DNA of 64,000 bases from Phytophthora sp. 'mugwort'. Taxonomy: Eukaryota > Oomycota > Peronosporomycetes > Peronosporales > Peronosporaceae. A program made the position numbers and the translations under genes. This document shows positions 21,078 to 31,104 of this stretch, one piece after another (positions within the stretch are counted from its first letter, which is position 1; each line of letters begins with the position of its first letter). The notes beneath the pieces are model-generated. The model searched no databases. It was given only the letters and a program-made list of their open reading frames with translations, and was not told where the DNA came from. Location: the NCBI GenBank assembly GCA_033558025.1, contig JAUCEF010000001.1, positions 2,728,001 through 2,792,000 of the forward strand, written 5' to 3'.

Positions 21078-23831
21078 GCAAGACTGTCGACCTGCACGCG
21101 CGCATGGGTCACGCTCCGGTTGAGGTGCTTCGCAAGATGGTCGACAACCACATGATCAAGGACGCGAAGGCACCTTTCAAGTCGAGCGGACCAAGTCTGT
21201 GTCGTGGTTGCCAGCAAGGCAAAATGGTCCAAAAACCATTCCCAAGCAACCGTGACAAGCGTCGCTACGACACATTTGAGCTGCTCCACTTCGATATCTG
21301 CGGACCCATGGAAGAAAACTCGCTTGGTGGCAGCAAGTACCTGCTACTGATCGTGGACGAAGCCAGTGGATGCATGAAGGGTTTCTGCCTGCGTGCCAAG
21401 TCGGAGAGTGAAGACTGCATCAAGACATACATCATGAAGGTGCAGACGCAGTTTGGCAAGAAGGTCAAGTTTGTGCGGCACGACGGAGCTCGTGAGTTTG
21501 CGACTAACTCGCTCAAGGATTTTTACGAAGACGAAGGCATCGAGCAGCAAACCACGGTTCCGTACGCGCACCAGACCAACGGCACGGCAGAGCGAGCCAT
21601 CCGATCTATCGTCACGATCGGCCGCAGCATGTTGCACCACGCCAAGCTGGACAAGTGTTTCTGGGCTGAGGCGGCGATGACGGCCATCTATGTGAAGAAC
21701 CGCCTGCCGTCACCCAAGATCGAGCACAAGACTCCGTTCGAGATCGTCTACAAGTCCAAGCCGAGTGTGAAGCACATGCGTGTTTTCGGCTGTCGGACGT
21801 ACATCCTGACTCCGAAGGAGAAGCGACTCAAGTGGGATCCCAAGGCTCGCGCCGGATTGTTTCTGGGTTACGAAGAAGTGTCCAAGGCGTATCGACTTTA
21901 TGACATCGAGGCGGGGCAGGTGGTTATCAGTCGCGATGTCAACTTCGATGAATCAACCTTTGGATTTTCACCGTCGATTTCTGATGAAGATGTCGACGAC
22001 CTGGACTTCGACTCGCTCGACATCGACAATGATGGTTTCCGCCAGACGGAGTACACGCAGGCAGGGAAGCGCAAGAGCCGCCCGAGTGACGAAGATGAAG
22101 CTGCCAGAAGACCGCGCGCTGTGCGTCATCGACCTGGACTGGAAGAAGCAAGTGCACCGAACGACTCCCCTTCGCACCGAACAGACGCAGATGAAGAAGA
22201 AAAGTCTGGAGACCAAGATGAAGAATCGACTCCATCTGTGTTTTGGCGTGCAAGTGCCAACGCGGTCGAAGCAGCCGTGGACTTATCGGAGCCGTCGACA
22301 TTCCAAGAAGCGGTCAACGGCCCGGACCAACTGCACTGGCGCAAGGCGATTCGTGCTGAGTTAAAGTCGATGCGACTTCGTGGTGTGTTTCGTGCTGCCA
22401 AGTTGCCTAACGGACAACGCGCCATCGGCACCAAGTGGGTGTTCAAGATCAAGCGCAAGCGGACGGATCGATCGAGAAGTACAAGGCGCGCCTCGTGGCC
22501 AAGGGGTTCAAGCAGAAGTACGGCATCGACTACACCGAGACGTTCTCGCCCGTGGTCAAGTACGTGACGCTGCGCATGATCATCGCGATTACCAAGTATT
22601 TTGACTGGCCCCTCGACCAACTCGACGTGGTGACAGCTTTCCTGTACGGGATAATGAAAGAACTGGTGTTCTGCGCGGTCCCCGAAGGTGTTGATCTCGA
22701 CGGTGACTTCGACTGCCTGGAATTGGTGAAGGCGATCTACGGTCTCAAGCAAGCTTCGCGCGTGTGGAACGAGACCTTCGACGAGTTCGTGTGCTCACTC
22801 AAGTATCGGCGTTCGACCCGTGCCTCTACATCAAGATCGTTGACGGTCACTGCGTGCTAGTGCTGGTCTACGTGGATGACGTGCTGATTACCGGAAGTTC
22901 ACCCGAACTGATCTCACGCACGAAGACCGACCTCAAGACACGCTTCGAGATGACCGACAGCGGCAAGTGCGCGTTCGTTCTTGGGATCGAATTGGTGGAC
23001 GGCCCGGACGGCAGCGTGACGATGTGTCAGCGCCGCTATGTGGATGACATTCTCAAGCGTTTTGGTATGGACGAGTGCAAGGCCGTGGTGAGTCCCGTCG
23101 ACATAAGCACTCGACTGATTTCAAGTGACGCAGCGACCAAGGTGAACGCTCCGTTTCGCGAAGCTGTTGGTGCTCTGATGCACTTGATGACTGCCACGCG
23201 CCCGGACATCGCGTACGCCGTTGGCTATGCGTCGCGCTTCATGGAGAACCCTCAAGAAGAACACTGGGTTGCGGTCAAGCGTATCTTTCGCTACCTGCAA
23301 GGCACCAAGACGCATGGGATCTGCTTCAAGCCGGGTGACAACATCGACTTTCGCGGGTACTCGGACGCGGACTGGGCTGGCGACCTCGCGGACCGTAAGT
23401 CGACTTCCGGCTACACGTTCATGCTAATGGGTGCACCAGTGAGCTGGGGAAGCAAGAAGCAGTCAAGTGTTTCGCTGTCTACGAGTGAGGCGGAGTACAT
23501 CGCACTCAGTCTGGCGATCCAAGAGGGCAAGTGGATTCATCGCCTGCTGCGCGAGATTCTGGCGGCCGCTAATGAGACTGGACCCGAGCTCATGATCCGC
23601 GAAGACAACCAGTCGTGCATCAAGATGACGAAGAACCCAGTAAACCACGGTCGCGCCAAGCACATCGACATCAAGTACCACCACATCCGCGATGAAGTGA
23701 AGCGCGGTGAAGTCAAGCTCGAGTACTGCGAGACTTCTGTGATGCTAGCGGACATCATGACGAAGGCTCTCGCGGGACCACGCCATACGGATCTGACGGC
23801 GGCTCTCGGCATTCGTGGGACTTCGCATTGA
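21078..23831 (+). pseudogene. A1 integrase-RT-RNase H (3' half), frameshifted
   Basis: Continuation of the A1 polyprotein after the A2 insertion. The integrase (HHCC and DDE motifs) and linker are open to about 22455. A small deletion there (in the KIKRKADG region) shifts frame; reading continues from about 22460 to 22800 (RT start, GLKQASRVWNE). A second shift near 22800 moves to the frame ending at 23831, with YVDD, RNase H and the TGA inside the polypurine tract. The second shift is at the same place as in A2. Confidence 0.88.
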
Positions 23832-23838
23832 GGGGGCG

Positions 23839-23900
23839 TATTGACGGTTACCGGTTTGGTATCAGTTATTAGCCGTGAACCGGTTAACCCGAACCGGTCC
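23839..23900 (+). repeat. Truncated A LTR head, first copy (62 bp)
   Basis: Starts at LTR base 1 (TATTGACGG) next to the A1 polypurine tract but stops after 62 bp, where another LTR start follows. This is all that remains of the A1 3' LTR. Confidence 0.85.
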
Positions 23901-23944
23901 TATTGACGGTTACCGGTTTGGTATCAGTTATTAGCCGTGAACCG
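23901..23944 (+). repeat. Truncated A LTR head, second copy (44 bp)
   Basis: A second copy of the first 44 bp of the A LTR, again cut off and followed directly by an A' LTR start at 23945. Confidence 0.85.
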
Positions 23945-24287
23945 TATTGAGGGTTGCCAGGTTTTGGTACTGTGTACCAGTAACCGGTTAACCCGAACCG
24001 GTCCAACACGATCCCGCGATGTTTACGGTACGTTGTTTACGCAACCGATGATTAGACGAGTAGGATGATTGGACGAGTGCGGAGTGTTGGTGATTGGATG
24101 CACCAAATGATTGGATGCAGGGCTGCATATCTATGTGGTAGACTAGGTAGTGTAAGCTCCGATAAATCAATCACTTTCGAATCTTCCTTCTTCAGCTCAA
24201 GTGGTCTTCACTCCGGTCCCCGCACCCAAGTGCAGAACTCCCTCCGCTCAATCCAAGCCTCGCTTCAAGACCTCAACACCTTTATCA
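23945..24287 (+). repeat. A' 5' LTR
   Basis: 343 bp, TATTGAGGG ... TTTATCA, followed by the primer-binding site. Diverged from the A LTR but with the same layout: ACCGGT motifs at the head and TGATTGGATGC / GATGATTrGACGA units at 24047-24120. Confidence 0.88.
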
Positions 24288-24291
24288 GGTT

Positions 24292-26310
24292 ATGAGCCCA
24301 AGCACCATGTCCTCTGCCCAAGACGTCTCGACCAAGGTCTCCATCGACAAGTTCAACGGAGACAACTACGCGACGTGGAACCGCTACATGCGTGGCGTGT
24401 TCCTGACCAAGTCGACGTGGCATGTGGTGAATCGGGAAACGTCTCCATCCTTTACGGACTCCCGGGCCAAGGACGAGTATGTCAAGTCGAGCAACATCGC
24501 TTTTGGACTGATGTTGCTTCACATGGACGCCGACTACCATCATGTGGTCGATGACTGCGAGGAAGCCTGGATCGCGTGGACGCGCTTGAAGACGCTGTAC
24601 GGTGGATCGCAGAAGGCTGGTCGCATCTACCTGAAGCGCCAACTCTTCAGCATGGAGATGTCGGAAGGCGGCAATGTGTTGCATCATTGCAACGAGGTCC
24701 TCAACATCAGCGCCAAGCTCAGCAGCATCGGTGCCAAGATGGAGGACGAGGACGTGGCGATCTGCTTGTTGCGCAGCCTCCCCAAGAGCTACGAGAACGT
24801 CGTGCTGAACTTGGAGATGAGCAGCGCTGAACTGCGGTCGCAAGACGTTGTGAAGGTGCTCACGAACGAGCACATCAAGCGACAAGGCGAGAAGACGGCG
24901 ACGGTGAAGACTGAGAACGCGGCCAAGGCGTTCAACACCGACCGTGAGCCTCGCCAATGCACGTACTGCGGAAAAGTGGGGCACACGATTGACAAGTGCT
25001 GGACCAAGCAGAAGGACGAGAACAGAGGGCCAAGACGCGGCGGCAACGGCCGTGGACGCGGGGCCAACAACATCCAGTGGAGAAACGACAGCGACGGCTA
25101 CGACAACGACTACGATCGAGTGGCGTTCGCGGTTTCCCTGGAATGTGGAGTTTCGACGGACAAGAATGTGTCCGGGATGTGGGCGGTCGACAGCGGTGCC
25201 ACGCACCATATTTGCAACGACAAGTCCAAGTTCGCCAATTTAATCGAGCGAAGTGAAGGCGAACTTTCGGTGGCCGATGGCAACAAGGCTGCCATCAAGG
25301 GTGTGGGGACCATCGTGGAAAGAGTGGTCCTGCCTAACGGCGACGAGCGCGAGATCGAGATCAAGAACGCGCTTTACGTGCCAAATATGAGCAAGAATCT
25401 GCTTTCAGTGCCGCAGATAAACAAGCATGGCAAGTTCCAAGTGGTATTTGACGGCACTGAGATGCACGTTTCGCGCAAGGACTCGAATCAAGTGGTGGCG
25501 ACGGCGGATCTCGTGGACGGACTCTACTGGCTTCGCACACCTCAGCGATCGGCAAATGCGGCGACAAGTGGAAGGACGGTCGATTTGCACGCGCGTATGG
25601 GTCACGCTCCAGTCGAGGTTCTTCGCAAGATGGTCGACACCAAGATGATCAAGGACGCGAAAGCACCTTCCAAGTCGAGTGGACCAAGTGTGTGTCGTGG
25701 TTGCCAGCAAGGCAAAATGGTCCAAAAACCATTCCCAAGCAACCGTGACAAGCGTCGCTACGACACATTTGAGCTGCTCCACTTTGACATCTGCGGACCC
25801 ATGGAGGAAAACTCGCTTGGCGGTAGCAAGTACCTGCTCCTGATCGTGGACGAAGCCAGCGGATGCATGAAGGGTTTCTGTCTGCGTGCCAAGTCGGAAA
25901 GTGAAGACTGCATCAAGACATACATCATGAAGGTGCAGACGCAGTTCGGCAAGAAGGTCAAGTTTGTGCGGCACGACGGAGCTCGTGAGTTTGCGACTAA
26001 CTCGCTCAAGGATTTTTACGAAGACGAAGGCATCGAGCAGCAAACCACGGTTCCGTACGCGCACCAGACCAACGGCACGGCAGAGCGAGCCATCCGATCT
26101 ATCGTCACGATCGGCCGCAGCATGTTGCATCACGCCAAGCTGGACAAGTGTTTCTGGGCTGAGGCGGCGATGACGGCCATCTATGTGAAGAACCGCCTGC
26201 CGTCACCCAAGATCGAGCACAAGACTCCGTTCGAGATCGTCTACAAGTCCAAGCCGAGTGTGAAGCACATGCGTGTTTTCGGCTGTCGGACGTACATCCT
26301 GACTCCGAAG
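24292..26310 (+). pseudogene. A' gag-protease-integrase, cut by a family B insertion
   Basis: From ATG 24292 (inside the primer-binding site) the frame is open through gag, CCHC knuckle, protease (AVDSGATHH) and the integrase core ([22 protein letters not shown]), ending at LTPK, where a family B LTR starts at 26311. RT and RNase H are missing. The apparent stop at 26362-26364 lies in the B LTR. The gag alternates between diverged (first ~100 residues) and near-identical stretches relative to A1/A2. Confidence 0.87.
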
Positions 26311-26664
26311 AAAAGGCTTGGTCACTTGATGGCAAAATGCAAAGTGATTGATTCAGGTCCTTAGTTCGCAAACTCCTTGCTACCTCTAAGCCTACAGTTC
26401 TACCTACTGGGTACACTCTACTGGATTCTCTACTGGATACTGAGTTACTTCAGCCAATCAGGGAGTGCCACGTAGAGCCCATCATGTACCCACAATCTTG
26501 TACCCACCCATGGCGTAATCGTCCGTGGCGTAAACACCGTCCCATAAACACCGTGACGTAATCTTCGTCTCGTAATCACATGATGAGTGCGATGCCACTG
26601 AGTGAAGGTCATACCGGTATCCTACCGGTATACAGCAGCTGGTCGAGACGTCTCCTTGACAACA
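26311..26664 (-). repeat. B LTR 1 (3' LTR of B1)
   Basis: 354 bp in minus orientation (AAAAGGCTTGG ... GACAACA on the plus strand). Contains the 10-bp palindrome ATACCGGTAT at 26611-26620, a TGACGTAA CRE/bZIP-like box, and the stop codon of the B1 polyprotein. Differs at several sites from B1's 5' LTR. Confidence 0.92.
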
Positions 26665-29600
26665 CTCCCATTCGACTCGACAGCCTTCAGCGCTTCGATG
26701 CCGAGTTTGCTCCGGAGCACACTGAACTGCGTCGCAGAGATTGGCTTCGTCATGATGTCCGCCAGCATGTCGGTTGTCGAAACATACTGCAGCACCACTT
26801 GACCGTCTTCCACCTTCTCGCGCACGAAATGGTAGCGAATGTCGATGTGCTTGGTGCGCTTGTGGAATTCGGGATTCTTGGCCAACGCGATGGAGCCTTG
26901 GTTGTCCTCGTAGATCTTGATTGCTTCATCGCTTGTCATCTCGCCGAGCTCGCACAGGAACACCTTAAGCCACACCGCCTCTTGTGTCGCCTCCGATAGC
27001 GCCATGTACTCAGCTTCCGTCGAAGACAGCGCCACTGTCCGCTGCTTCTTGCTCCTCCAGCTGATGCATCCGCCATTCATCATGAACGCGTAGCCACTTG
27101 TACTTCTTCTTGACTCGATGTCTCCAGCCCAGTCGGCATCTGAATAGCCTTGGGGTCCGTCGTCGCAGCTCGCTTGAAACTCGATGCCGTGCGTCTTCGT
27201 GCCTTGAATGTACCTGAAGACCCTCTTGAGCGCCTGCCAGTGTGTCGGGCATGGGTCTGCTGCAAACTGGCTGAGAACTCCCACTGCTGCTGCGAGGTCC
27301 GGGCGTGTGCCTACCATGAGATACATGAGGCATCCCACAGCGTTCCGGTATGGCACGTTTACCATGGTCTCGTTGTGCTTGCAGCCGCCCTCGCACATGG
27401 CCTTGGTCAGCTTGAGGCCCGGATCCTGTGGCGTCTTAACAGGGTTGCTCTTCTCCATGTTGAACTTCTCCAGAATGTCTTTCGCAAACTTGGTTTGCCG
27501 CATCGACACCTTCCCTGTCGTCACATCTTGATCGATTTCCATGCCGAGGAAGTACTTGAGCTGGCCCAGGTCCGTCATCTCGAAACGGTCACTGAGCGCC
27601 TTCTTCGTCGACTTGAGCAGCTTGTCGTTGTTACTTGCGAGGATCAGGTCGTCGACATATAGCGCCACGAAGATCATGTCTTGGTCGTCACGCTTGAAGT
27701 AGATGCAGTGGTCAGACTCGCACTTCTTGAACCCTAGCTTGAGCATGAGGTCGTCGATGGTCTTGTTCCACATCCGCGGCGACTGCTTCAAACCGTAAAG
27801 AGACCGCTTGAGCTGACAGACATAGTCCGGGTGCTTTTCATCGATGTAGCCGTCCGGCTGTGCCATGTAGATGTCTTCGTCTAACAAACCGTTCAGGAAA
27901 GCTGTCTTGACATCCATCTGGTGCACCATGAGATTGTACTTGGCCGCCAGACTGAGCAGGATCCTGATCGACGTGAACTTGGCCACTGGCGCGAAAGTCT
28001 CGTCGTAGTCGATGCCGTACTTCTGCGAAAATCCCTTGGCCACCAGTCGCGCCTTGAACCGTTCGATCTCTCCAGCCTGGTTCTCCTTCACACGGAACAC
28101 CCATCGGTTGCCGATTGCCTTGCGTCCTTTTGGCAGCGGCACGAGGATCCACGTCTCGTTCTTGCGGAGCGACTCGACCTCCGAGTCACACGCCTCCTTC
28201 CACTTGACTGCGTCGCTGGATTCCATCGCCGACTTGAACGTGGTCGGCATTTCTCCCACTGAATTCACGACGTATGCAGCTTCGAAGTCTTGACTTTCTT
28301 GAGCCGCAGCCGACATCTCGTCCAGAGTCAGGTGTCGACTCTGCCGCTTGGCACTTGGAACTTCCACAGCTTCTTCCAGCGACTGCGTCCGCGGGTGTCG
28401 CTTGCTGCCTGGTTCAAAACCTTCGTCCCGCGCTGCTTCTTCGTCTTCTTCTTCTTTGTCGTCTTCATCCGACTGCAACGAATCTTGATCCGTCGTCTCT
28501 TCATCTTGAATGACCACCACCTCCCTCTGATGGTAGTCACGTCTCCCACTGTCGAAGACGTCTTCCATAAACTGCGCGTCGCGGCTCACCAGCACGCGAC
28601 CGCTCTTGGTCTCTTCGAAACGGTACGTTTTCTCATGCTCCGAGTATCCCAGGAACCGACAGCGCACCGACCGAGCGTCAAACTTGGTGCGCTTCTCCTT
28701 CGGCACGTGCACGTACGCGTGGCAACCGAACACCTTGAGGTTCGCTAGCAGCGGTTTCTTGCCTGTCCAAACCTGGTGCGGCGACTTGTCGTGGTTGATG
28801 GCACGCGTCGGACACCGATTACGGAGGAATGTAGCTGTCACGACAGCTTCACCCCAATACGTCTTGGGCAATCCAGCATGTTCCAGCATGCAACGCGCAC
28901 ACTCCACCAACGTCCGGTTCATGCGCTCGGCGACTCCGTTCAGCTGAGGCGTGTATGGCGGCGTGAACTTCTGCATGATACCACGGTCCGCACAGAACTT
29001 GGCCATCTCACCCGAAGTGTACTCGCCGCCGTTGTCGCTCCGCAGCATTTTCACGCGCTTGCCAGTCTGGGTCTCAGCTAACGCGACGAATTGCGCGAAC
29101 TTGTCGGCCACCTCGGACTTGTTGCGCAGCAAGTACACCACACAGAAGTGCGACTTGTCATCGATAAACGTGACAAAATAGCGCTTGCCTCCAAAGGTCG
29201 GCGTCTGCATGGGACCGCATACATCACTGTGTACGACTTCTAGCACTTGCTTGGCACGGTTTGGCGACGTCTTCATGTAGCTTACTCGCGTTTGCTTGCC
29301 GAGTGAGCATCCGTCGCACAGCTCCCACTGCTTCACCGACGCCATGTCGATACCAACACCGTAGCCCTTCTTGACGATGGCGTCTAGACCGCCATGGCCG
29401 ATGTGACCAAGTCGAAGGTGCCAGAGGTACGACGTGGTGTCCCCTTGGCGATCCTTCGAACTTGCCGCATTGGCCTCGTCAGGCATCATCGGAGTCATGC
29501 ACAGCTTGAACAGTCCTTTGCCCTCACGAGCGCCGAGCTTCCACTTGAGACTCTTCGTTTCAGCGAAGCACCCGTCGCTCTCGAAGATAACTGGCCCGAC

Positions 29601-30746
29601 GTCCTTAGTGAACCGACCAACCGAAAACAGGTTGCGCGACAGCTTCGGAATGTGCCACACGTTCGTGAGTACACCCTTCTTCATGCCGCGCGGGGTCTTC
29701 ATCGACATCACAATGTCGCCGGTCCCCACAGCCTGAACCACACCGTCGTCCGCGAGATGCACGTCCACCGGAGAGATCTTCTTGTAGTTCTTCATGTACT
29801 CCTTCGAGTACGTCATGTGCTGCGTCGCACCCGAGTCGACCAGCCACACTCCATTCGACTTGGAGGCACCCGTGTTACCACCAACCGAGAAGAGGAAGTC
29901 GCCAGAGTCATCTTCATTCTGCGCGACATTCGCTCGTTGCGGCCTCTGCCGCTCCGCGTTCTCGCGGATTCGCACCGGACACTTGGCGATCCAATGTCCC
30001 TGCTCGCCACAGTAGTGACAGGCACTAGTCTTCTGCGCCTGCCGACCCTTGCGCTTGTTGTCGCTTGTCATGAACGCTTGACCTTGACCGTGCGCGGTGC
30101 CGTCCGTACCGCCACCTTGTTCCTTGCACTTCATGTCCTCATGAAGCAGCCGAGACGTCACGAGTTCCCACGACAGTGAGTCGGCTCTCGACTCCAACGC
30201 CGTGATCAGGAACTGGTACGACTCGCTCAGACTTCCCAAAAGCGTGATCACCAAGTCGTCCTCGCTGACCGGAGCGCCCACTGCGTCGAGCTGCTCCGCC
30301 AGCGTCTTGATCTTGTTGATGTGCTCCAGCACATCATCACCTTCGTCCATCATCGTCGTGAAGAAACGCCGACGAAGAAAGAGCTTGTTGGCCAAACTCT
30401 TCTTCTCGAAGTGTCCTTCCAGTCTTGACCATGCATCATGCGCGCCACTCGCCGAGCGAACCAGCGGCAGCTGCGAATCCTCCATCGCGAGACAGATCAT
30501 CGCCGGCGCCTTGCGCGACTTCTTCCGAAAGAGCGCTTGATCCGCCGCAGTCTGGCAGTGCTCCAGCTTCACTTCCCCACTTGTCACTTCCCACAGTTCG
30601 CGCTCCTCGAGCACCATCTGCATCTTGAACTTCCACGTGTGGAAGTTAGTTCCGTCGAACTTGTTAATGCGGGCGGTAGTCGACGTGGCGTCCATGGCGA
30701 AGGCGTAGTCGGGGTCTTGGTCAGGGAAGACGGGGCTTGGGCTCAT
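26622..30746 (-). CDS. B1 Copia gag-pol polyprotein, complete
   Basis: An uninterrupted 1374-codon frame from the ATG inside the primer-binding site; a start six bases upstream would need TTG and lie in the LTR. Seen: gag (1-240), CCHC knuckle C243/C246/H251/C256, protease D304 (WLVDSGA), integrase HHCC H443/H448/C477/C480 and D508/D571/E607 (35-residue D-E spacing), acidic linker (~740-800), RT with D945 and YVDD at 1030-1033, RNase H (YSDADW from 1201, E1244, D1281). Copia order and usual length. The frame ends 43 bases inside the 3' LTR. All catalytic residues checked are present, so it could be functional. Confidence 0.92.
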   Translation of the reverse strand: MSPSPVFPDQDPDYAFAMDATSTTARINKFDGTNFHTWKFKMQMVLEERELWEVTSGEVKLEHCQTAADQALFRKKSRKAPAMICLAMEDSQLPLVRSASGAHDAWSRLEGHFEKKSLANKLFLRRRFFTTMMDEGDDVLEHINKIKTLAEQLDAVGAPVSEDDLVITLLGSLSESYQFLITALESRADSLSWELVTSRLLHEDMKCKEQGGGTDGTAHGQGQAFMTSDNKRKGRQAQKTSACHYCGEQGHWIAKCPVRIRENAERQRPQRANVAQNEDDSGDFLFSVGGNTGASKSNGVWLVDSGATQHMTYSKEYMKNYKKISPVDVHLADDGVVQAVGTGDIVMSMKTPRGMKKGVLTNVWHIPKLSRNLFSVGRFTKDVGPVIFESDGCFAETKSLKWKLGAREGKGLFKLCMTPMMPDEANAASSKDRQGDTTSYLWHLRLGHIGHGGLDAIVKKGYGVGIDMASVKQWELCDGCSLGKQTRVSYMKTSPNRAKQVLEVVHSDVCGPMQTPTFGGKRYFVTFIDDKSHFCVVYLLRNKSEVADKFAQFVALAETQTGKRVKMLRSDNGGEYTSGEMAKFCADRGIMQKFTPPYTPQLNGVAERMNRTLVECARCMLEHAGLPKTYWGEAVVTATFLRNRCPTRAINHDKSPHQVWTGKKPLLANLKVFGCHAYVHVPKEKRTKFDARSVRCRFLGYSEHEKTYRFEETKSGRVLVSRDAQFMEDVFDSGRRDYHQREVVVIQDEETTDQDSLQSDEDDKEEEDEEAARDEGFEPGSKRHPRTQSLEEAVEVPSAKRQSRHLTLDEMSAAAQESQDFEAAYVVNSVGEMPTTFKSAMESSDAVKWKEACDSEVESLRKNETWILVPLPKGRKAIGNRWVFRVKENQAGEIERFKARLVAKGFSQKYGIDYDETFAPVAKFTSIRILLSLAAKYNLMVHQMDVKTAFLNGLLDEDIYMAQPDGYIDEKHPDYVCQLKRSLYGLKQSPRMWNKTIDDLMLKLGFKKCESDHCIYFKRDDQDMIFVALYVDDLILASNNDKLLKSTKKALSDRFEMTDLGQLKYFLGMEIDQDVTTGKVSMRQTKFAKDILEKFNMEKSNPVKTPQDPGLKLTKAMCEGGCKHNETMVNVPYRNAVGCLMYLMVGTRPDLAAAVGVLSQFAADPCPTHWQALKRVFRYIQGTKTHGIEFQASCDDGPQGYSDADWAGDIESRRSTSGYAFMMNGGCISWRSKKQRTVALSSTEAEYMALSEATQEAVWLKVFLCELGEMTSDEAIKIYEDNQGSIALAKNPEFHKRTKHIDIRYHFVREKVEDGQVVLQYVSTTDMLADIMTKPISATQFSVLRSKLGIEALKAVESNGSVVKETSRPAAVYR
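26665..26673 (-). promoter_or_regulatory. Polypurine tract of B1
   Basis: Minus-strand GAGTGGGAG directly before the 3' LTR, within coding sequence. The same tract precedes LTRs at 31104, 35903, 40344, 44785, 53636 and 58080 (minus orientation). Confidence 0.65.
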
Positions 30747-30750
30747 AACC
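30735..30750 (-). promoter_or_regulatory. Primer-binding site and start codon of B1
   Basis: Same 16-mer as in family A, GGTTATGAGCCCAAGC, directly after LTR 2. The two families share it although their LTRs and gag are otherwise unrelated on reading. Confidence 0.8.
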
Positions 30751-31104
30751 AAAAGGCTTGGTCACTTGATGGCAAAATGCAAAGTGATTGATTTAGGTCC
30801 TTAGTTCGCAAACTCCTTGCTACCTCTAAGCCTACAGTTCTACCTACTGGGTACACTCTACTGGATTCTCTACTGGATACTGAGTTACTTCAGCCAATCA
30901 GGGAGTGCCACGTAGAGCCCATCATGTACCCACAATCTTGTACCCACCCATGGCGTAATCGTCCGTGGCGTAAACACCGTCCCATAAACACCGTGACGTA
31001 ATCTTCGTCTCGTAATCACAGGATGATTGCGATGCCACTGAGTGAAGGTCATACCGGTATCCTACCGGTATACAGCAGCTGGTCGAGACGTCTCCTTGAC
31101 AACA
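30751..31104 (-). repeat. B LTR 2 (shared between B1 and B2)
   Basis: 354 bp; serves as 5' LTR of B1 and 3' LTR of B2. Confidence 0.92.

Noticed and set aside
30735..30750. tRNA-like sequence considered as a tRNA gene
   Set aside because: Only the anticodon-arm complement (16 bases) is present, always next to an LTR; no acceptor, D or T arm.
26622..30752. Start of the B polyprotein two codons earlier (TTG)
   Set aside because: That start would lie in the LTR/primer boundary and use TTG; the ATG inside the primer-binding site is shared by all copies of both families.
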